DNA of 64,000 nt, from NCBI RefSeq assembly GCF_947305105.1, contig NZ_CAMZCS010000016.1, positions 1 to 64,000 on the forward strand, read 5' to 3'. Positions 25,339 to 35,699 of the stretch are shown here, in pieces. This stretch comes from an uncultured Fibrobacter sp. (GTDB lineage: Bacteria > Fibrobacterota > Fibrobacteria > Fibrobacterales > Fibrobacteraceae). Within the stretch, counting starts at the first letter, position 1; every line of letters starts with the position of its first letter. Below the pieces are notes generated by a model. It was not told the origin of the DNA and made no database searches. It saw only the letters and a program-made list of their open reading frames with translations. Position numbers and translations under genes: made by a program.

Positions 25339-28300
25339 ATGATTATCCATAATCTGGAAAAACTTAGCACGATCAAACGAATCGACGAATTAGAGCGTCC
25401 GTATGAAGCCTTAACCCCTGTGAAACAGTATAATCGGTGGGCCATGGGTGACGCTGGAAATTTTCACATACCAGATAATGAAGAACTGTGGAAAGAACAA
25501 TGGCTTTTTATTTATGAAATCCCTGTTGGCGTACCCCGCTTGAAAATATCAAAATTATCCATTTTATCAAAAACTACCGATACCGATATTTATGTTGCCC
25601 AAGAAATCAAAAACAATCCCAAACGGTATGCATGGGATGTATGTGGATTTTTCTCCATCGAAGGCGGTCTTTCAGACAATTTTGCCGAAGTGAAGCATGA
25701 AATGGTTTCGAACAAGACAATCCAGGTTCAGGACCTTAACAAGCGTGAACGCTTGGGGTTTACCGATCCTGTCAAAATGGACGTTTGTGTCGATTTCTTT
25801 GAAAAAAATCCCGGGAAGAAGCTCTATTTAATTGTATCGGCAACATCGGAACCGATTGTAGAACCAATCAAATATCAAACAGAAGGGGAATACTACTTCT
25901 TGGAAGAACCAGTAGCCGAGATTGTTCGTGATGGAAGCCGCCTCAGTGAATCTAGAATCATGTGTGGAAGGGTCGGTTTTAATGGAAAAGAAATTAAGAA
26001 TGGTATTTTCCTATGGCAAGCCTCCTCGACGGTTTGGTCGAACGGAATGGACTACAGGTCCTACAAGGCGGTCTTTTTTAAGCCTGTGGCAGAATTTCGC
26101 CCATGGATTCGCGATTTCCGATTCTTCTGCAATCCCAAGAACTTCCATATCTCTCGCAAGAAGGCTTTCCTCAAGACTCTTCACCATTACGAACCCGTAG
26201 GGGTTTTCGATCTTTGCGTTCCGATTGAATCACAAAAGAATTCTCGCTTTGAAACATATGTATGGTCGAAAAATTTGTTATCTGACGTGGATGTTCTGGA
26301 GAAAAAGGTCAATTTGGATGCAGGACCCTACTCGCACAAGAATTTGGTGAACTACCGCAGCCACCACGAGTACGGTAATCTACATGATGGTTTTTCGTTG
26401 GATTCAATCTATGCCGATTGCAAGAGTATTGTAGAGATTGCTCCTGAAAAAGCTGCAAGGATAATTGTCCGCGATCTCTTGAAGCAACCCAAAGAGCATC
26501 GCTGTATTTCAATAGACGGGAACTCGGTACTGAGATGGCTGATGGGTGGGCCCATTCGAATTGCCGATGAAATAGAAATGAGCGATGATACCGATAGTTA
26601 TAAAGCGAAGATAAAAAAAGCGAAAACCGAAGAGGAAAAACAGAAGTGGCAGAAAGCCTTGGATGACAGGATACAAACATTGAGGGATATTCGCTATGAA
26701 AAGGATTATCTGTATTCGATGGTCTATTTTGGCGAAGACGATTTGAGTACAGAAGACAAGTTCAGTGGCGATGGATTCTTCTTCTACGATGCGCCAATTC
26801 ATTTCAACGCGCCCAAGATAAAGAATGTCCCCAATGAAATCAAGGAAAAATACAACAAAATCTTCGAAATGCTGTACTTCAACCCGTATGTTCACAAAGA
26901 AGGGCATGATGTTCATGAAAACATCTCCGGATGCGAGGCTCTTGCCAATTTACTTGACAAAGTATTCGCAGCGGTCGCTGCATACGGAGTCGAAATTGAC
27001 TACGTGACCTGCGATATCGAAATGATGCGCAACACGGCTCATGACATGAAAAATGTCCATCGTATGGAATTGAAAGACGATTTTATCGACGACAGCCACC
27101 CTGTGTACAACAGCCCCGTTGATGCCGACGACGACAGTGACATATTCCATAGAATGTGGAATTCTCTCTGGAATGCCTTTGAACGTCGCAAGGAAATGGA
27201 AATTCGCGGTAGTTATAGGGATATTTTCAACAAACTATTGACAAGAGGATTCGTCGCAAAAAAAACTGGCCATAAACTTGATTCCGTTGCCTTGTCGAAC
27301 ATTGATCAATATAGTTATGTGTATGCCAATGATTATCCGGAAAGACGCAATTTAAATATCTGGGATCAAGTTGCTTTGGAATATTATGCGGGTGTTTTTG
27401 ACATGTTTATGATGGCACCCATTCGTAAGTATTCCCCAAAAATGGTTTGTTCAACACACGCTGTAAGCGAAAGTAAGGGCTATGTTCATTATAGTGATGA
27501 ATTTGAACGATACTTGGGAGGGAATGTGAAGCTGCCTGCCAAGATGACGAGTATTCCAGGAATATATGCTTTAGCAAGTAAAAGTATTTATAAACACTGT
27601 ATGGACAATTGGAAAGCGCTCCCTGATGACGATTCTCCGTTTTCTTATTTGGTTACTACGGTGAATTGTGCTCGAACTGCGAAATTTTCCAATCCCCGCA
27701 AGAGTCCGCAACCTTTTATTGCCAGCGTTTACTATTGGACATGGCAAATTTGTAAAACTCATCAGTCGCTTTCTAGTAGCTATGCGAATTACTCTCCCGA
27801 AACGAATGATGTAGACGATAAAAAAAAGGATCGGGATCAGTTTATTGAATTGTGCAACAGCGGAGAAGTTTCGAATTTGGCCGTAAGCAGCCATAAATAC
27901 TATAAGGAACTCCTTCTTCATACTTGGCTTTGCAACCCCAAATCGATGTATGCCTATCTGAACTACCATGATCATAGTTTCTCGAACGAAAAATTTGACC
28001 ATAGGGTTTTCAAATTGTCTGCCGACGGCACAAAAACTGAATTCAAGAAGGTTTACCAAGAGGAATATAATCAGGATGTTTATAAGGCCATCCAAGATGC
28101 CGCCAACGAAATGAAACGAATCACTTGCGGAAGAGCACCACGTCTTATCACCTCGGCTTTGGCGTCTGAAACAAATCCGTTCCTTTTGACGGGGGTTCGT
28201 ATCGGTAGAATCAAATTGTATCGTTTTACTGTAAATGACAATGTAGATGTAGATTTCTATCCGAGCGAGCCTTTGCCATCAAAACCGTATTCTCTTAAGT

Positions 28301-29370
28301 TGTGTGATAATGTTCGCCTCCCTGTTTCCAAATTACGCGACTTAGGATTTATTTTGGGCGAAAAAAAGGTTTTGTTCCGTGATGCTTTGCTTTTGGATTG
28401 CTGTATGTCAAAAGGGCGCCTATCCAAGAATGGACCAAAAGGATTCTGGATAGCGATGCCTTGGTTTGTTACTCCGAAGATTACTACGGATTATCGCCTT
28501 TATCAGAAAAATCCTGCTATTGATATGAAAATGGCTTCCTATGATTTTAATTCAGGTTGGCCGAGTCGGATTATTGTTAATAACAAAGATTTAGACAAAA
28601 ATAATGATAAAATTCCAATTGAAGAACATCGTATTATTCCTTATACAAGGTTGAATAGACCCGAAATTGTCAGTGTATTTGGCGAACTTGCCAGAAAACA
28701 AAAGATGATGACCAGCGTTACCTTCGACAAAGTTGACGAAAACAAAACGGTTTTGGGAGTCACATTCAATCCGAAAGGCCATTTCAATGCAGGTAAAGAA
28801 TACGTATTCGAACGATCCTATAACATCGATTCGCCTCGCGATGAAGAGCAACAGGTTTACGCTCCGCTTATTTCGGGAAACTTCGTTGTTCCGGCAAAGT
28901 TGAAAGTGTATTCTGGTGATAGGCCTGTTACTTACATTGACATTTATTCCGGTGCGACTCAATATGTATCCTGGTACAAGTCGTATATCCAAGGGATGAA
29001 TTTCCGTGTAGACGTTTTCCGCGAAAGCGACGGTGTCAATATTTCTCGCGTAAACAGGGCTTGCAATGAGGCATATGCCAATCTGCCCGTGGATACCTCT
29101 TGTGATGATTTTCTGCGTCTCCGAGTTTCTTGGCTTAATGCGACAGAACATCTCCAACATTACAAGGTAATCTGCGCTCCGCGATTTGAAAAAACGATTC
29201 GTTTCCCCCTCAAACTCTTCTCTAGGTCGTACAAAATTCCTGCGGGTTCAGAAAAGTACAAGCTGTATAAAATTGGCAGAGCGGGGTCTTTCGGCTCATT
29301 CCTAGACGTTTACGTTGAGCAAAATGGAAAACTTAAATTGGTATATAGCATTCCCATAAACAGGCGTTAG
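25339..29370 (+). CDS. 1343-residue protein of unknown function, possibly a TIM-barrel hydrolase
   Basis: Not recognised. The start is well set by AAGGAG 7 nt upstream. There is no signal peptide, lipobox or sorting domain, so it should be cytoplasmic. Three zones are visible: a beta-rich N-terminal part (~40-340), a central alpha/beta part (~380-960) and a beta-rich C-terminal part (~960-1343). The central part has features of a glycosidase-like barrel: strand YGVEIDYVTCDIEMM with Asp559 and Glu561, a WDQVALEYYAGVFDMFMMAP segment, SVYYWTWQICKTH near 800, and a LLLHTWLCNPKSMYAYLNYH strand near 858. This is inference from pattern only. The gene is visibly more AT-rich than its neighbours and uses A/T-ending codons more often, suggesting transfer. 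It is monocistronic, between two terminators. Confidence 0.8.
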   Translation: MIIHNLEKLSTIKRIDELERPYEALTPVKQYNRWAMGDAGNFHIPDNEELWKEQWLFIYEIPVGVPRLKISKLSILSKTTDTDIYVAQEIKNNPKRYAWDVCGFFSIEGGLSDNFAEVKHEMVSNKTIQVQDLNKRERLGFTDPVKMDVCVDFFEKNPGKKLYLIVSATSEPIVEPIKYQTEGEYYFLEEPVAEIVRDGSRLSESRIMCGRVGFNGKEIKNGIFLWQASSTVWSNGMDYRSYKAVFFKPVAEFRPWIRDFRFFCNPKNFHISRKKAFLKTLHHYEPVGVFDLCVPIESQKNSRFETYVWSKNLLSDVDVLEKKVNLDAGPYSHKNLVNYRSHHEYGNLHDGFSLDSIYADCKSIVEIAPEKAARIIVRDLLKQPKEHRCISIDGNSVLRWLMGGPIRIADEIEMSDDTDSYKAKIKKAKTEEEKQKWQKALDDRIQTLRDIRYEKDYLYSMVYFGEDDLSTEDKFSGDGFFFYDAPIHFNAPKIKNVPNEIKEKYNKIFEMLYFNPYVHKEGHDVHENISGCEALANLLDKVFAAVAAYGVEIDYVTCDIEMMRNTAHDMKNVHRMELKDDFIDDSHPVYNSPVDADDDSDIFHRMWNSLWNAFERRKEMEIRGSYRDIFNKLLTRGFVAKKTGHKLDSVALSNIDQYSYVYANDYPERRNLNIWDQVALEYYAGVFDMFMMAPIRKYSPKMVCSTHAVSESKGYVHYSDEFERYLGGNVKLPAKMTSIPGIYALASKSIYKHCMDNWKALPDDDSPFSYLVTTVNCARTAKFSNPRKSPQPFIASVYYWTWQICKTHQSLSSSYANYSPETNDVDDKKKDRDQFIELCNSGEVSNLAVSSHKYYKELLLHTWLCNPKSMYAYLNYHDHSFSNEKFDHRVFKLSADGTKTEFKKVYQEEYNQDVYKAIQDAANEMKRITCGRAPRLITSALASETNPFLLTGVRIGRIKLYRFTVNDNVDVDFYPSEPLPSKPYSLKLCDNVRLPVSKLRDLGFILGEKKVLFRDALLLDCCMSKGRLSKNGPKGFWIAMPWFVTPKITTDYRLYQKNPAIDMKMASYDFNSGWPSRIIVNNKDLDKNNDKIPIEEHRIIPYTRLNRPEIVSVFGELARKQKMMTSVTFDKVDENKTVLGVTFNPKGHFNAGKEYVFERSYNIDSPRDEEQQVYAPLISGNFVVPAKLKVYSGDRPVTYIDIYSGATQYVSWYKSYIQGMNFRVDVFRESDGVNISRVNRACNEAYANLPVDTSCDDFLRLRVSWLNATEHLQHYKVICAPRFEKTIRFPLKLFSRSYKIPAGSEKYKLYKIGRAGSFGSFLDVYVEQNGKLKLVYSIPINRR

Positions 29371-29390
29371 TCCGTCACTGAAACATTGCC

Positions 29391-29425
29391 AAAAGGGCCG
29401 CCGAAATATCGGCGACCCTTTTTAT
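29391..29425. terminator. Bidirectional terminator between the 1343-residue gene and leuB
   Basis: AAAAGGG-CGCCGA pairs with TCGGCG-CCCTTTT around an AATA loop, with one mismatch. A-run and T-run flanks allow use from both sides by the two convergent genes. Confidence 0.85.
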
Positions 29426-29444
29426 ATCCTGATAATAAAGCGAA

Positions 29445-30581
<1,137 letters not shown>

Positions 30582-30585
30582 TTAG

Positions 30586-30613
30586 TGATTGGTGGTTAGT
30601 GGTTGGTGGTTAG
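30586..30613. repeat. Heptamer repeat, four TGGTTRG units
   Basis: TGATTGG, TGGTTAG, TGGTTGG, TGGTTAG in the 79-nt gap between the 3' end of the GH10 gene and the leuB start. It is the reverse complement of the CTAACCA/CCAACCA units upstream of dnaX. Confidence 0.75.
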
Positions 30614-30615
30614 GT

Positions 30616-31950
30616 TTATTGTTGAATCCGCACGCTTTTTACGGTGCCGTTCCTCACGGAGCGGAGCATGTAGACGCCCTGGACCTTGATGTCGCTAGTA
30701 TTCTTGAGTATCGAAACGGCCTCGTCCATGGTGTAGGCGCGCAGGCGGCCGAGTCGGACGCCGTTCAGGTCAAATACGTCGTATGCCTGAAGGGTTTTCG
30801 CCTGCAGGTGGCATGCGTTACTGATTGCCAATGGGGGATTCTGAATAGTTGAGTCTTTGTTGCCGGTTTCCGTTGGTTTCTCTCCCGGAAACTCGGATGT
30901 GAGAATCCACTTGTTCTTAGTGTCGGCTTTGTGCTCCGCGAAATACTGCTTGAGCCACGTCATGGCCGAGCGGTCCACGCCGTCCTTGATGATGCCGGAA
31001 CATCCTTCCGCCTGTCCTTCACAAGATAGCCATGTCTTGCCGTAAATGTAGCCCCAAAGGGTAATGCCTGCAATATTTTCCTCTTCCATGAAGAGGGGAA
31101 ACTGTTCAGAGTAGCATTGTTCCTGAATTTTATCGTCTATAGACTCGATATCGTATTCGGTAATGTACAGCGGAATCTGTGTGCTGTCGATAATTTCTTG
31201 GAGGAACCTTTTAAGCATGTCGATGTTGAGGCAGGTCTTGGGACCAGATCCCGTTGTCATTAAATCATGGGCTTGCAATCCGTAACCGTCGACAGGAGCA
31301 CCGTTCCTCCTGATTGTATTGATAAGCTTTATTCCAACATCCCGTTGCCATTGGAATGTATTGAAGTCGTTGTAAATGAGAATCGCATCTGGCCAGCGCT
31401 CGCGAGCCATCTTGAAAGCCGTAGTCACGAAGTTGTAATCGCCATCGTTGTCGCCGCCCAGGGCTTCGATAAAATGGTTGTTGACTCCAAATCCAGAATG
31501 GTACTGGTTCTGCGATGGACGGCCAGCTTCGGCAACCACGTCAATCATTTCTAGGTCGGGATAATGCCCTGCGACGGCATCGAACCAGGCGGTAATGGCC
31601 TCCTTGGTTTCTTCGACATTTAGGTTGCGAATCCAACCTGGGTATTGCGAACCCCACACGAGCGTGCGGAACTTGAATAGGACTCCGTTCTGTTTTGCCC
31701 AGTTGTAAATTGCGTCGCACTTGGAAAAGTCGTATTCGCCACGATTCTCTTCGACTTGCGCCCATACGCATTCTCTATCGGGGCTAATCTGGTTCCAGTA
31801 TTCGGTGAAATCGGAGGGAACTTCGCCATCGACCGGAATGTTGCCGAGGAACTTGGCTGCACCGTCGGCAAGGCCGGGGCCTGCAAATACACTTGTAAAC
31901 GCGCAGAACAGCGCGAAGGATACAATTTTTGAAATTCTAGAACTTATCAT
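30616..31950 (-). CDS. Secreted GH10-family protein (xylanase-like) with altered active site
   Basis: 444 residues. Signal peptide MISSRISKIVSFALFCAFTS-VFAG. A GH10 barrel spans ~35-345: the nucleophile Glu265 in YITEYDIE and the acid/base Glu141 in MIDVVAEAGRP are present. The Asn that normally precedes the acid/base (VVNEA) is Ala140, and the usual RGHTLVWH strand reads KFRTLVWG, so a conserved His is Arg and another is Gly. Activity may be changed or lost. The last ~70 residues (YDVFDLNGVRLGRLRAYTMD, ending VYMLRSVRNGTVKSVRIQQ) look like a T9SS-type sorting domain. TATAAT (31956-31961) ends 5 nt before the ATG. GH10 enzymes cut xylan. Confidence 0.88.
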   Translation of the reverse strand: MISSRISKIVSFALFCAFTSVFAGPGLADGAAKFLGNIPVDGEVPSDFTEYWNQISPDRECVWAQVEENRGEYDFSKCDAIYNWAKQNGVLFKFRTLVWGSQYPGWIRNLNVEETKEAITAWFDAVAGHYPDLEMIDVVAEAGRPSQNQYHSGFGVNNHFIEALGGDNDGDYNFVTTAFKMARERWPDAILIYNDFNTFQWQRDVGIKLINTIRRNGAPVDGYGLQAHDLMTTGSGPKTCLNIDMLKRFLQEIIDSTQIPLYITEYDIESIDDKIQEQCYSEQFPLFMEEENIAGITLWGYIYGKTWLSCEGQAEGCSGIIKDGVDRSAMTWLKQYFAEHKADTKNKWILTSEFPGEKPTETGNKDSTIQNPPLAISNACHLQAKTLQAYDVFDLNGVRLGRLRAYTMDEAVSILKNTSDIKVQGVYMLRSVRNGTVKSVRIQQ

Positions 31951-31955
31951 ACACC

Positions 31956-31961
31956 ATTATA
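31956..31961 (-). promoter_or_regulatory. -10 box of the GH10 gene
   Basis: TATAAT on the minus strand ends 5 nt before the ATG; no Shine-Dalgarno sequence lies between, so the transcript is probably leaderless. Confidence 0.5.
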
Positions 31962-32054
31962 AACATATATCCTCTTTTTTCGGTTCCACTAAAGAATGAA
32001 TTGACAATCATAGACAAAACATCCATAACAAAATCAATAGTTGCCACCACGACG

Positions 32055-32075
32055 TTTTTACAAATTTTGTAAAAA
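32055..32075. promoter_or_regulatory. Perfect 21-bp palindrome upstream of glnN
   Basis: Ten-base arms (TTTTTACAAA / TTTGTAAAAA) around one central T, centred about 100 bp upstream of the sigma-54 promoter. That is the usual distance for an enhancer-binding protein site. A role as binding site is inferred; it could instead be a transcript hairpin. Confidence 0.5.
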
Positions 32076-32165
32076 TTCATCTTATTTTTCAAATTACGAA
32101 AAACTTCAATTTTTTGTAATGACGCAAAAAAGGCGTTTTTAGACAAAAATTGCCATTATACACTT

Positions 32166-32182
32166 TTGGCACATTTTTTGCA
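32166..32182 (+). promoter_or_regulatory. Sigma-54 promoter of glnN
   Basis: TTGGCAC (32166-32172) and TTGCA (32178-32182), with exactly 10 bp between the -24 GG and the -12 GC, match the RpoN consensus. The expected transcript start is near 32194, leaving a ~29-nt leader that contains the AGGAG ribosome site of glnN. This links the gene to nitrogen control. Confidence 0.8.
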
Positions 32183-32222
32183 ATCATGGCACCGAAAACA
32201 AAACTAACACTAGGAGATTGCC

Positions 32223-34343
32223 ATGAGCAATGAATATAGGCTGAAAGCCATCAAGGAAATTGCGAGCGAAGCCGCCGAAGGCGTGATGCCCGCAGCACCC
32301 GCAAGCCTCGACTTTTACGGAGAGGATGTCTTTAACGCAGAGGCCATGCGCACCTACTTGCCGAAGGATATTTGCAAGAAACTCTTTGCCACCATCGACG
32401 AAGGCGCACCGCTTGACGCAAGCATCGCGAACGAAGTCGCCCATGCCATGAAAAAGTGGGCCATCGACCGCGGCGCCACTCACTTTACGCACTGGTTCCA
32501 GCCTCTTACCGGTTCCACCGCCGAAAAGCACGACTCCTTCCTGGAACCCGAAAACGGCAAGGCCATCATGGCCTTCAGCGGCAAGAACCTCATCGTCGGC
32601 GAACCGGACGCATCCAGTTTCCCGAGCGGCGGTCTGCGTTCTACTTTCGAAGCCCGTGGCTATACCGCCTGGGATCCGACCTCCCCCGCCTTCATCAAGC
32701 GTCACGGCAACGGCGCCACGCTTTGCATCCCGACCGCTTTCTGTAGCTACACTGGCGAAGCTTTGGACAAGAAGACTCCGTTGCTCCGTTCCATTCAGGC
32801 CTTGCAGAAGTCCGCCGACCGCCTCATGGGTCTCTTCGGCGTTGCCGCACAGAAGGTCACCGTCACTCTCGGTGCCGAACAGGAATACTTCCTGATCGAC
32901 AAGCGCTTCTACCTGCAGCGCCCCGACCTGTACCAGGCTGGCCGCACGCTGTTCGGTGCAGCACCTGCAAAGCACCAGCAGATGGAAGACCACTACTTCG
33001 GTAGCATTCCGGCACGCATCTTGAACTTCATGAACGATGTGGAAAAGGAACTCTGGAAACTCGGCATTCCTGCCAAGACCCGCCACAACGAAGTCGCTCC
33101 GGCCCAGTTCGAACTCGCTCCGATGTTCGAAGAAGTGAACCTCGCCTGCGACCACAACATGCAGATTATGGAAGTGCTCCGCCAGGTCGCAGACCGCCAC
33201 GGTCTTGTGTGCCTGCTGCACGAAAAGCCGTTCGCCGGCATCAACGGTTCCGGTAAGCACAACAACTGGTCCGTGAACTACGGCAAGACCAACCTTTTGA
33301 ACCCGGGCAAGGACCCGCACCAGAACGCCATCTTCCTCACCGCGCTCTGCGCCGTGATTTACGCTGTCGACACCCACGCCGACCTGCTCCGCATGGCTGT
33401 CGCTAGCGCCGGTAACGATCACCGTCTCGGTGCCAACGAAGCTCCTCCGGCAATCATCTCCATGTACCTCGGCGACCAGCTTGCCGACGTCATCGACCAG
33501 CTTGAAAAGGGCGATCCGAAGTCCAGCAAGCAGGCCGGTGCACTCAAGCTCGGTTCCGATACGCTGCCGCCGCTCCCGCGCGACGCTACCGACCGTAACC
33601 GTACTTCTCCGTTCGCCTTCACCGGCAACAAGTTCGAATTCCGCGCTCCGGGTTCTAGCCAGAGCTGCTCCGAACCGAACGTCATCCTCAACACGATTGT
33701 GGCCGAAGCCTTCGACCTCATCGCCGACAAGATGCAGAACGTCCCGGCCGACAAGTTCCACGAAGAACTGCAGAACCTGTTGCAGAAGATCGTGAAGGAA
33801 CACAAGAAGGTCATCTTCAACGGCAACGGCTACACCGACGAATGGGTGGAAGAAGCAGCCAAGCGCGGCCTCCCGAACATCCGCACCACCATGGAAGCCC
33901 TCCAGGCTCTCACCAAGAAGGAAAATGTGGCCCTGTTCGAAAAGTACGGCGTGTTCAACAAGCGCGAACTCGATTCCCGCTACGAAGTGAATATGGAAGA
34001 TTACCACAAGAAAATCCATATCGAAGGCAAGATCGCTTTCGACATCGCGAAGAACGTGGTTCTCCCGCAGGTGCTCTGCGCTTACGGCAATGCGCTCAAG
34101 ACAAACGAAATGGCCAAGACCCAGGGATTCTACGCTGTGGACGGCTATGCTCGTGAACTCGGCGAAAAGCTCAAGGGCCTCGAAGAAGCCATCGCCAAGA
34201 TGGAAGCTGCTCTCGGCGACAAGCACGAAGCAATCCTCGACGCCATGGCAAACCTCCGCATCATCGTGGACAAGATCGAAAGCATCGTCCCCGACGAGAA
34301 GTGGCCGCTGCCGAAGTATCGCGAGATGCTCTTCATCTATTAA
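32223..34343 (+). CDS. glnN: Type III glutamine synthetase
   Basis: 706 residues, the length of the GSIII class (GSI is ~470). It makes glutamine from glutamate, ammonia and ATP. Class features include the N-terminal [20 protein letters not shown], the ATP/glutamate region [13 protein letters not shown], the metal and glutamate motif [14 protein letters not shown], the [11 protein letters not shown] loop and the [17 protein letters not shown] region. AGGAG lies 7 nt before the ATG. The gene is monocistronic, preceded by a sigma-54 promoter and followed by a terminator. GSIII is common in Bacteroidota and rumen bacteria. Confidence 0.96.
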   Translation: MSNEYRLKAIKEIASEAAEGVMPAAPASLDFYGEDVFNAEAMRTYLPKDICKKLFATIDEGAPLDASIANEVAHAMKKWAIDRGATHFTHWFQPLTGSTAEKHDSFLEPENGKAIMAFSGKNLIVGEPDASSFPSGGLRSTFEARGYTAWDPTSPAFIKRHGNGATLCIPTAFCSYTGEALDKKTPLLRSIQALQKSADRLMGLFGVAAQKVTVTLGAEQEYFLIDKRFYLQRPDLYQAGRTLFGAAPAKHQQMEDHYFGSIPARILNFMNDVEKELWKLGIPAKTRHNEVAPAQFELAPMFEEVNLACDHNMQIMEVLRQVADRHGLVCLLHEKPFAGINGSGKHNNWSVNYGKTNLLNPGKDPHQNAIFLTALCAVIYAVDTHADLLRMAVASAGNDHRLGANEAPPAIISMYLGDQLADVIDQLEKGDPKSSKQAGALKLGSDTLPPLPRDATDRNRTSPFAFTGNKFEFRAPGSSQSCSEPNVILNTIVAEAFDLIADKMQNVPADKFHEELQNLLQKIVKEHKKVIFNGNGYTDEWVEEAAKRGLPNIRTTMEALQALTKKENVALFEKYGVFNKRELDSRYEVNMEDYHKKIHIEGKIAFDIAKNVVLPQVLCAYGNALKTNEMAKTQGFYAVDGYARELGEKLKGLEEAIAKMEAALGDKHEAILDAMANLRIIVDKIESIVPDEKWPLPKYREMLFIY

Positions 34344-34370
34344 TACTCCAAGCTGAACCTCATAAATGCA

Positions 34371-34404
34371 GTCCGTCGGTTTCGTGCCGACGGATTTCTT
34401 TTTA
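34371..34404 (+). terminator. Intrinsic terminator of glnN
   Basis: TCCGTCGG (34372-34379) pairs with CCGACGGA (34387-34394), followed by a T-rich tail. Confidence 0.85.
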
Positions 34405-34407
34405 ACA

Positions 34408-34440
34408 GAAAAAGGAGACGCAGAAGCGTCTCCTTTTTCA
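34408..34440 (-). terminator. Intrinsic terminator of the 35528-34456 operon
   Basis: AAAAGGAGACGC pairs with GCGTCTCCTTTT around an AGAA loop. T-runs flank both ends, so it can also act as a second stop for glnN. Confidence 0.85.
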
Positions 34441-34455
34441 ATTTCTTGATTGAAA

Positions 34456-34959
34456 TTATTCTTCGGAGGCTTCTTCTTCGCCCTCTTCGCCTTCTTCCTC
34501 GTCGGCGGCCTTGGCGATAGCGACATTGCCAAGCAAGGCGTTCACGTCGATAGCGGTGAGCCCGGTGAGAGTCTTGACATCCGTCTTCTTGTCTACTTCG
34601 ACTTTGTCATAGTAAGAGACAATGTAGTAGGACATCGTGGCTTCGAACTTGCGGTTCTTCTGGGCGATACTCATGTTGCCCTTGATTCCCGGGAAGTACT
34701 TGGATTCCAGTTCGGCCATCTGCTTTGCCGTCTTCACATTCTGGATGGCGTCGCAGGTCATGAGCCAGAGAGTCTTGTTCGTCTCGATAGATTCGTTCAC
34801 GAACTTGAGAATTCTGGACGTGCCGTTGAAGGAGTTACCCGTTGTCTTTTCGTAATGTTCGGTTGCCTGGGAGACGTAGCTGCCCTTCTGCATGATGACC
34901 GTGGCGAGGACCGCGAAAACGAGAACCGTGAGAGCGATGGTGATAGTCTTCAAATTCAT
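34456..34959 (-). CDS. Membrane-anchored protein with acidic C-terminal tail, unknown
   Basis: 167 residues, start set by GGAGAAT upstream. One N-terminal membrane helix (residues 5-23) with no cleavage site, then a helical, probably periplasmic domain. The last 15 residues are almost all Glu (EEEGEEGEEEASEE). No family recognised. It lies 11 nt after the companion gene at 34971, which has the same layout (short cytoplasmic start, one helix, a KGxY motif just after it: MQKGSYVSQA here, LKGQYNDQA there). The two may be related or work together. Confidence 0.72.
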   Translation of the reverse strand: MNLKTITIALTVLVFAVLATVIMQKGSYVSQATEHYEKTTGNSFNGTSRILKFVNESIETNKTLWLMTCDAIQNVKTAKQMAELESKYFPGIKGNMSIAQKNRKFEATMSYYIVSYYDKVEVDKKTDVKTLTGLTAIDVNALLGNVAIAKAADEEEGEEGEEEASEE

Positions 34960-34970
34960 CGTGATTCTCC

Positions 34971-35528
34971 TTATTCGAAGTGGAACGGAGCCGGAGCTTC
35001 GAGTTTGAAGTGGTCTTCCATCTTGTATTCGGCGAGAGCCTTGTAGTCGGTGGACTTGAGCTTGCCCTTCGCGAAGGTGAAGCTGATGGAGCAGTCCTTT
35101 CCGCAGGCGACTTCGTAGACACCGCCCTCGGACTTGAGGAGGAACTTGTCGGCGAGGCCGGCCTTTTCGCTAATCAGGCTCTGGGCCTTGTCGTTCACAC
35201 CAGCAGCGGAATACATGTAAGCGATTTGCCTAACGCGCGCATCCTTGTCGCCTTCGATAGCGGCGACTGCGCTCTTGAACGAAGCTTCGGTCTTGTTGCC
35301 GGCGAGCGTCGCATAGAGCAGCTTGAACGCCATGCCGTACTGGTCGATGGACCTCCACTGTTCCTGGAGAACTCCGTTAGTGACCGTAAGATAGGCATCC
35401 ACCTGTTCCTTGACAGATTTTTGGGCCTGGTCGTTATATTGACCCTTGAGCACCATCATGACGACGACGAGTGCCACGATGATGACGATGTCGGCAATCA
35501 TCAAAATTCTAAGTTTTTTCTTGTCCAT
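34971..35528 (-). CDS. Membrane-anchored protein, unknown, paired with 34456
   Basis: 185 residues; AAGGAACC precedes the ATG. A single N-terminal membrane helix (LRILMIADIVIIVALVVVMM) is followed by a helical domain with a small Cys pair (VACGKDCSIS) and a C-terminal FKLEAPAPFHFE. The sequence is not recognised. It is first of a two-gene operon ending in a strong terminator. A TATATA-rich stretch near 35573-35580 may hold the promoter. Confidence 0.72.
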   Translation of the reverse strand: MDKKKLRILMIADIVIIVALVVVMMVLKGQYNDQAQKSVKEQVDAYLTVTNGVLQEQWRSIDQYGMAFKLLYATLAGNKTEASFKSAVAAIEGDKDARVRQIAYMYSAAGVNDKAQSLISEKAGLADKFLLKSEGGVYEVACGKDCSISFTFAKGKLKSTDYKALAEYKMEDHFKLEAPAPFHFE

Positions 35529-35684
35529 AAAGGTTCCTTAAGTAAGGTGTTCTTTTTATGAATTTACATCCTAATATATAAAAAGCAAGCAAAAGATGGT
35601 AAAAAATAGCCCAAATCCGAATAAAAAAGCCAATAGTTAACGAAAGTTTACGCTAGGAGAATCCGCAAGAACCTGTTCCATATG

Positions 35685-35690
35685 TATATT
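35685..35690 (+). promoter_or_regulatory. -10 box upstream of the 35700 gene
   Basis: TATATT ends 9 nt before ATG 35700 in a very AT-rich stretch; no ribosome site is visible. Confidence 0.4.
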
Positions 35691-35699
35691 AATTTATAT

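Noticed and set aside
32184-34532. A 782-codon open frame on the minus strand opposite glnN
   Set aside because: It mirrors the coding strand of a certain glutamine synthetase gene; its residues (rich in His, Val, Phe, Glu) are what the codon bias produces on the opposite strand. No start signal and no family.
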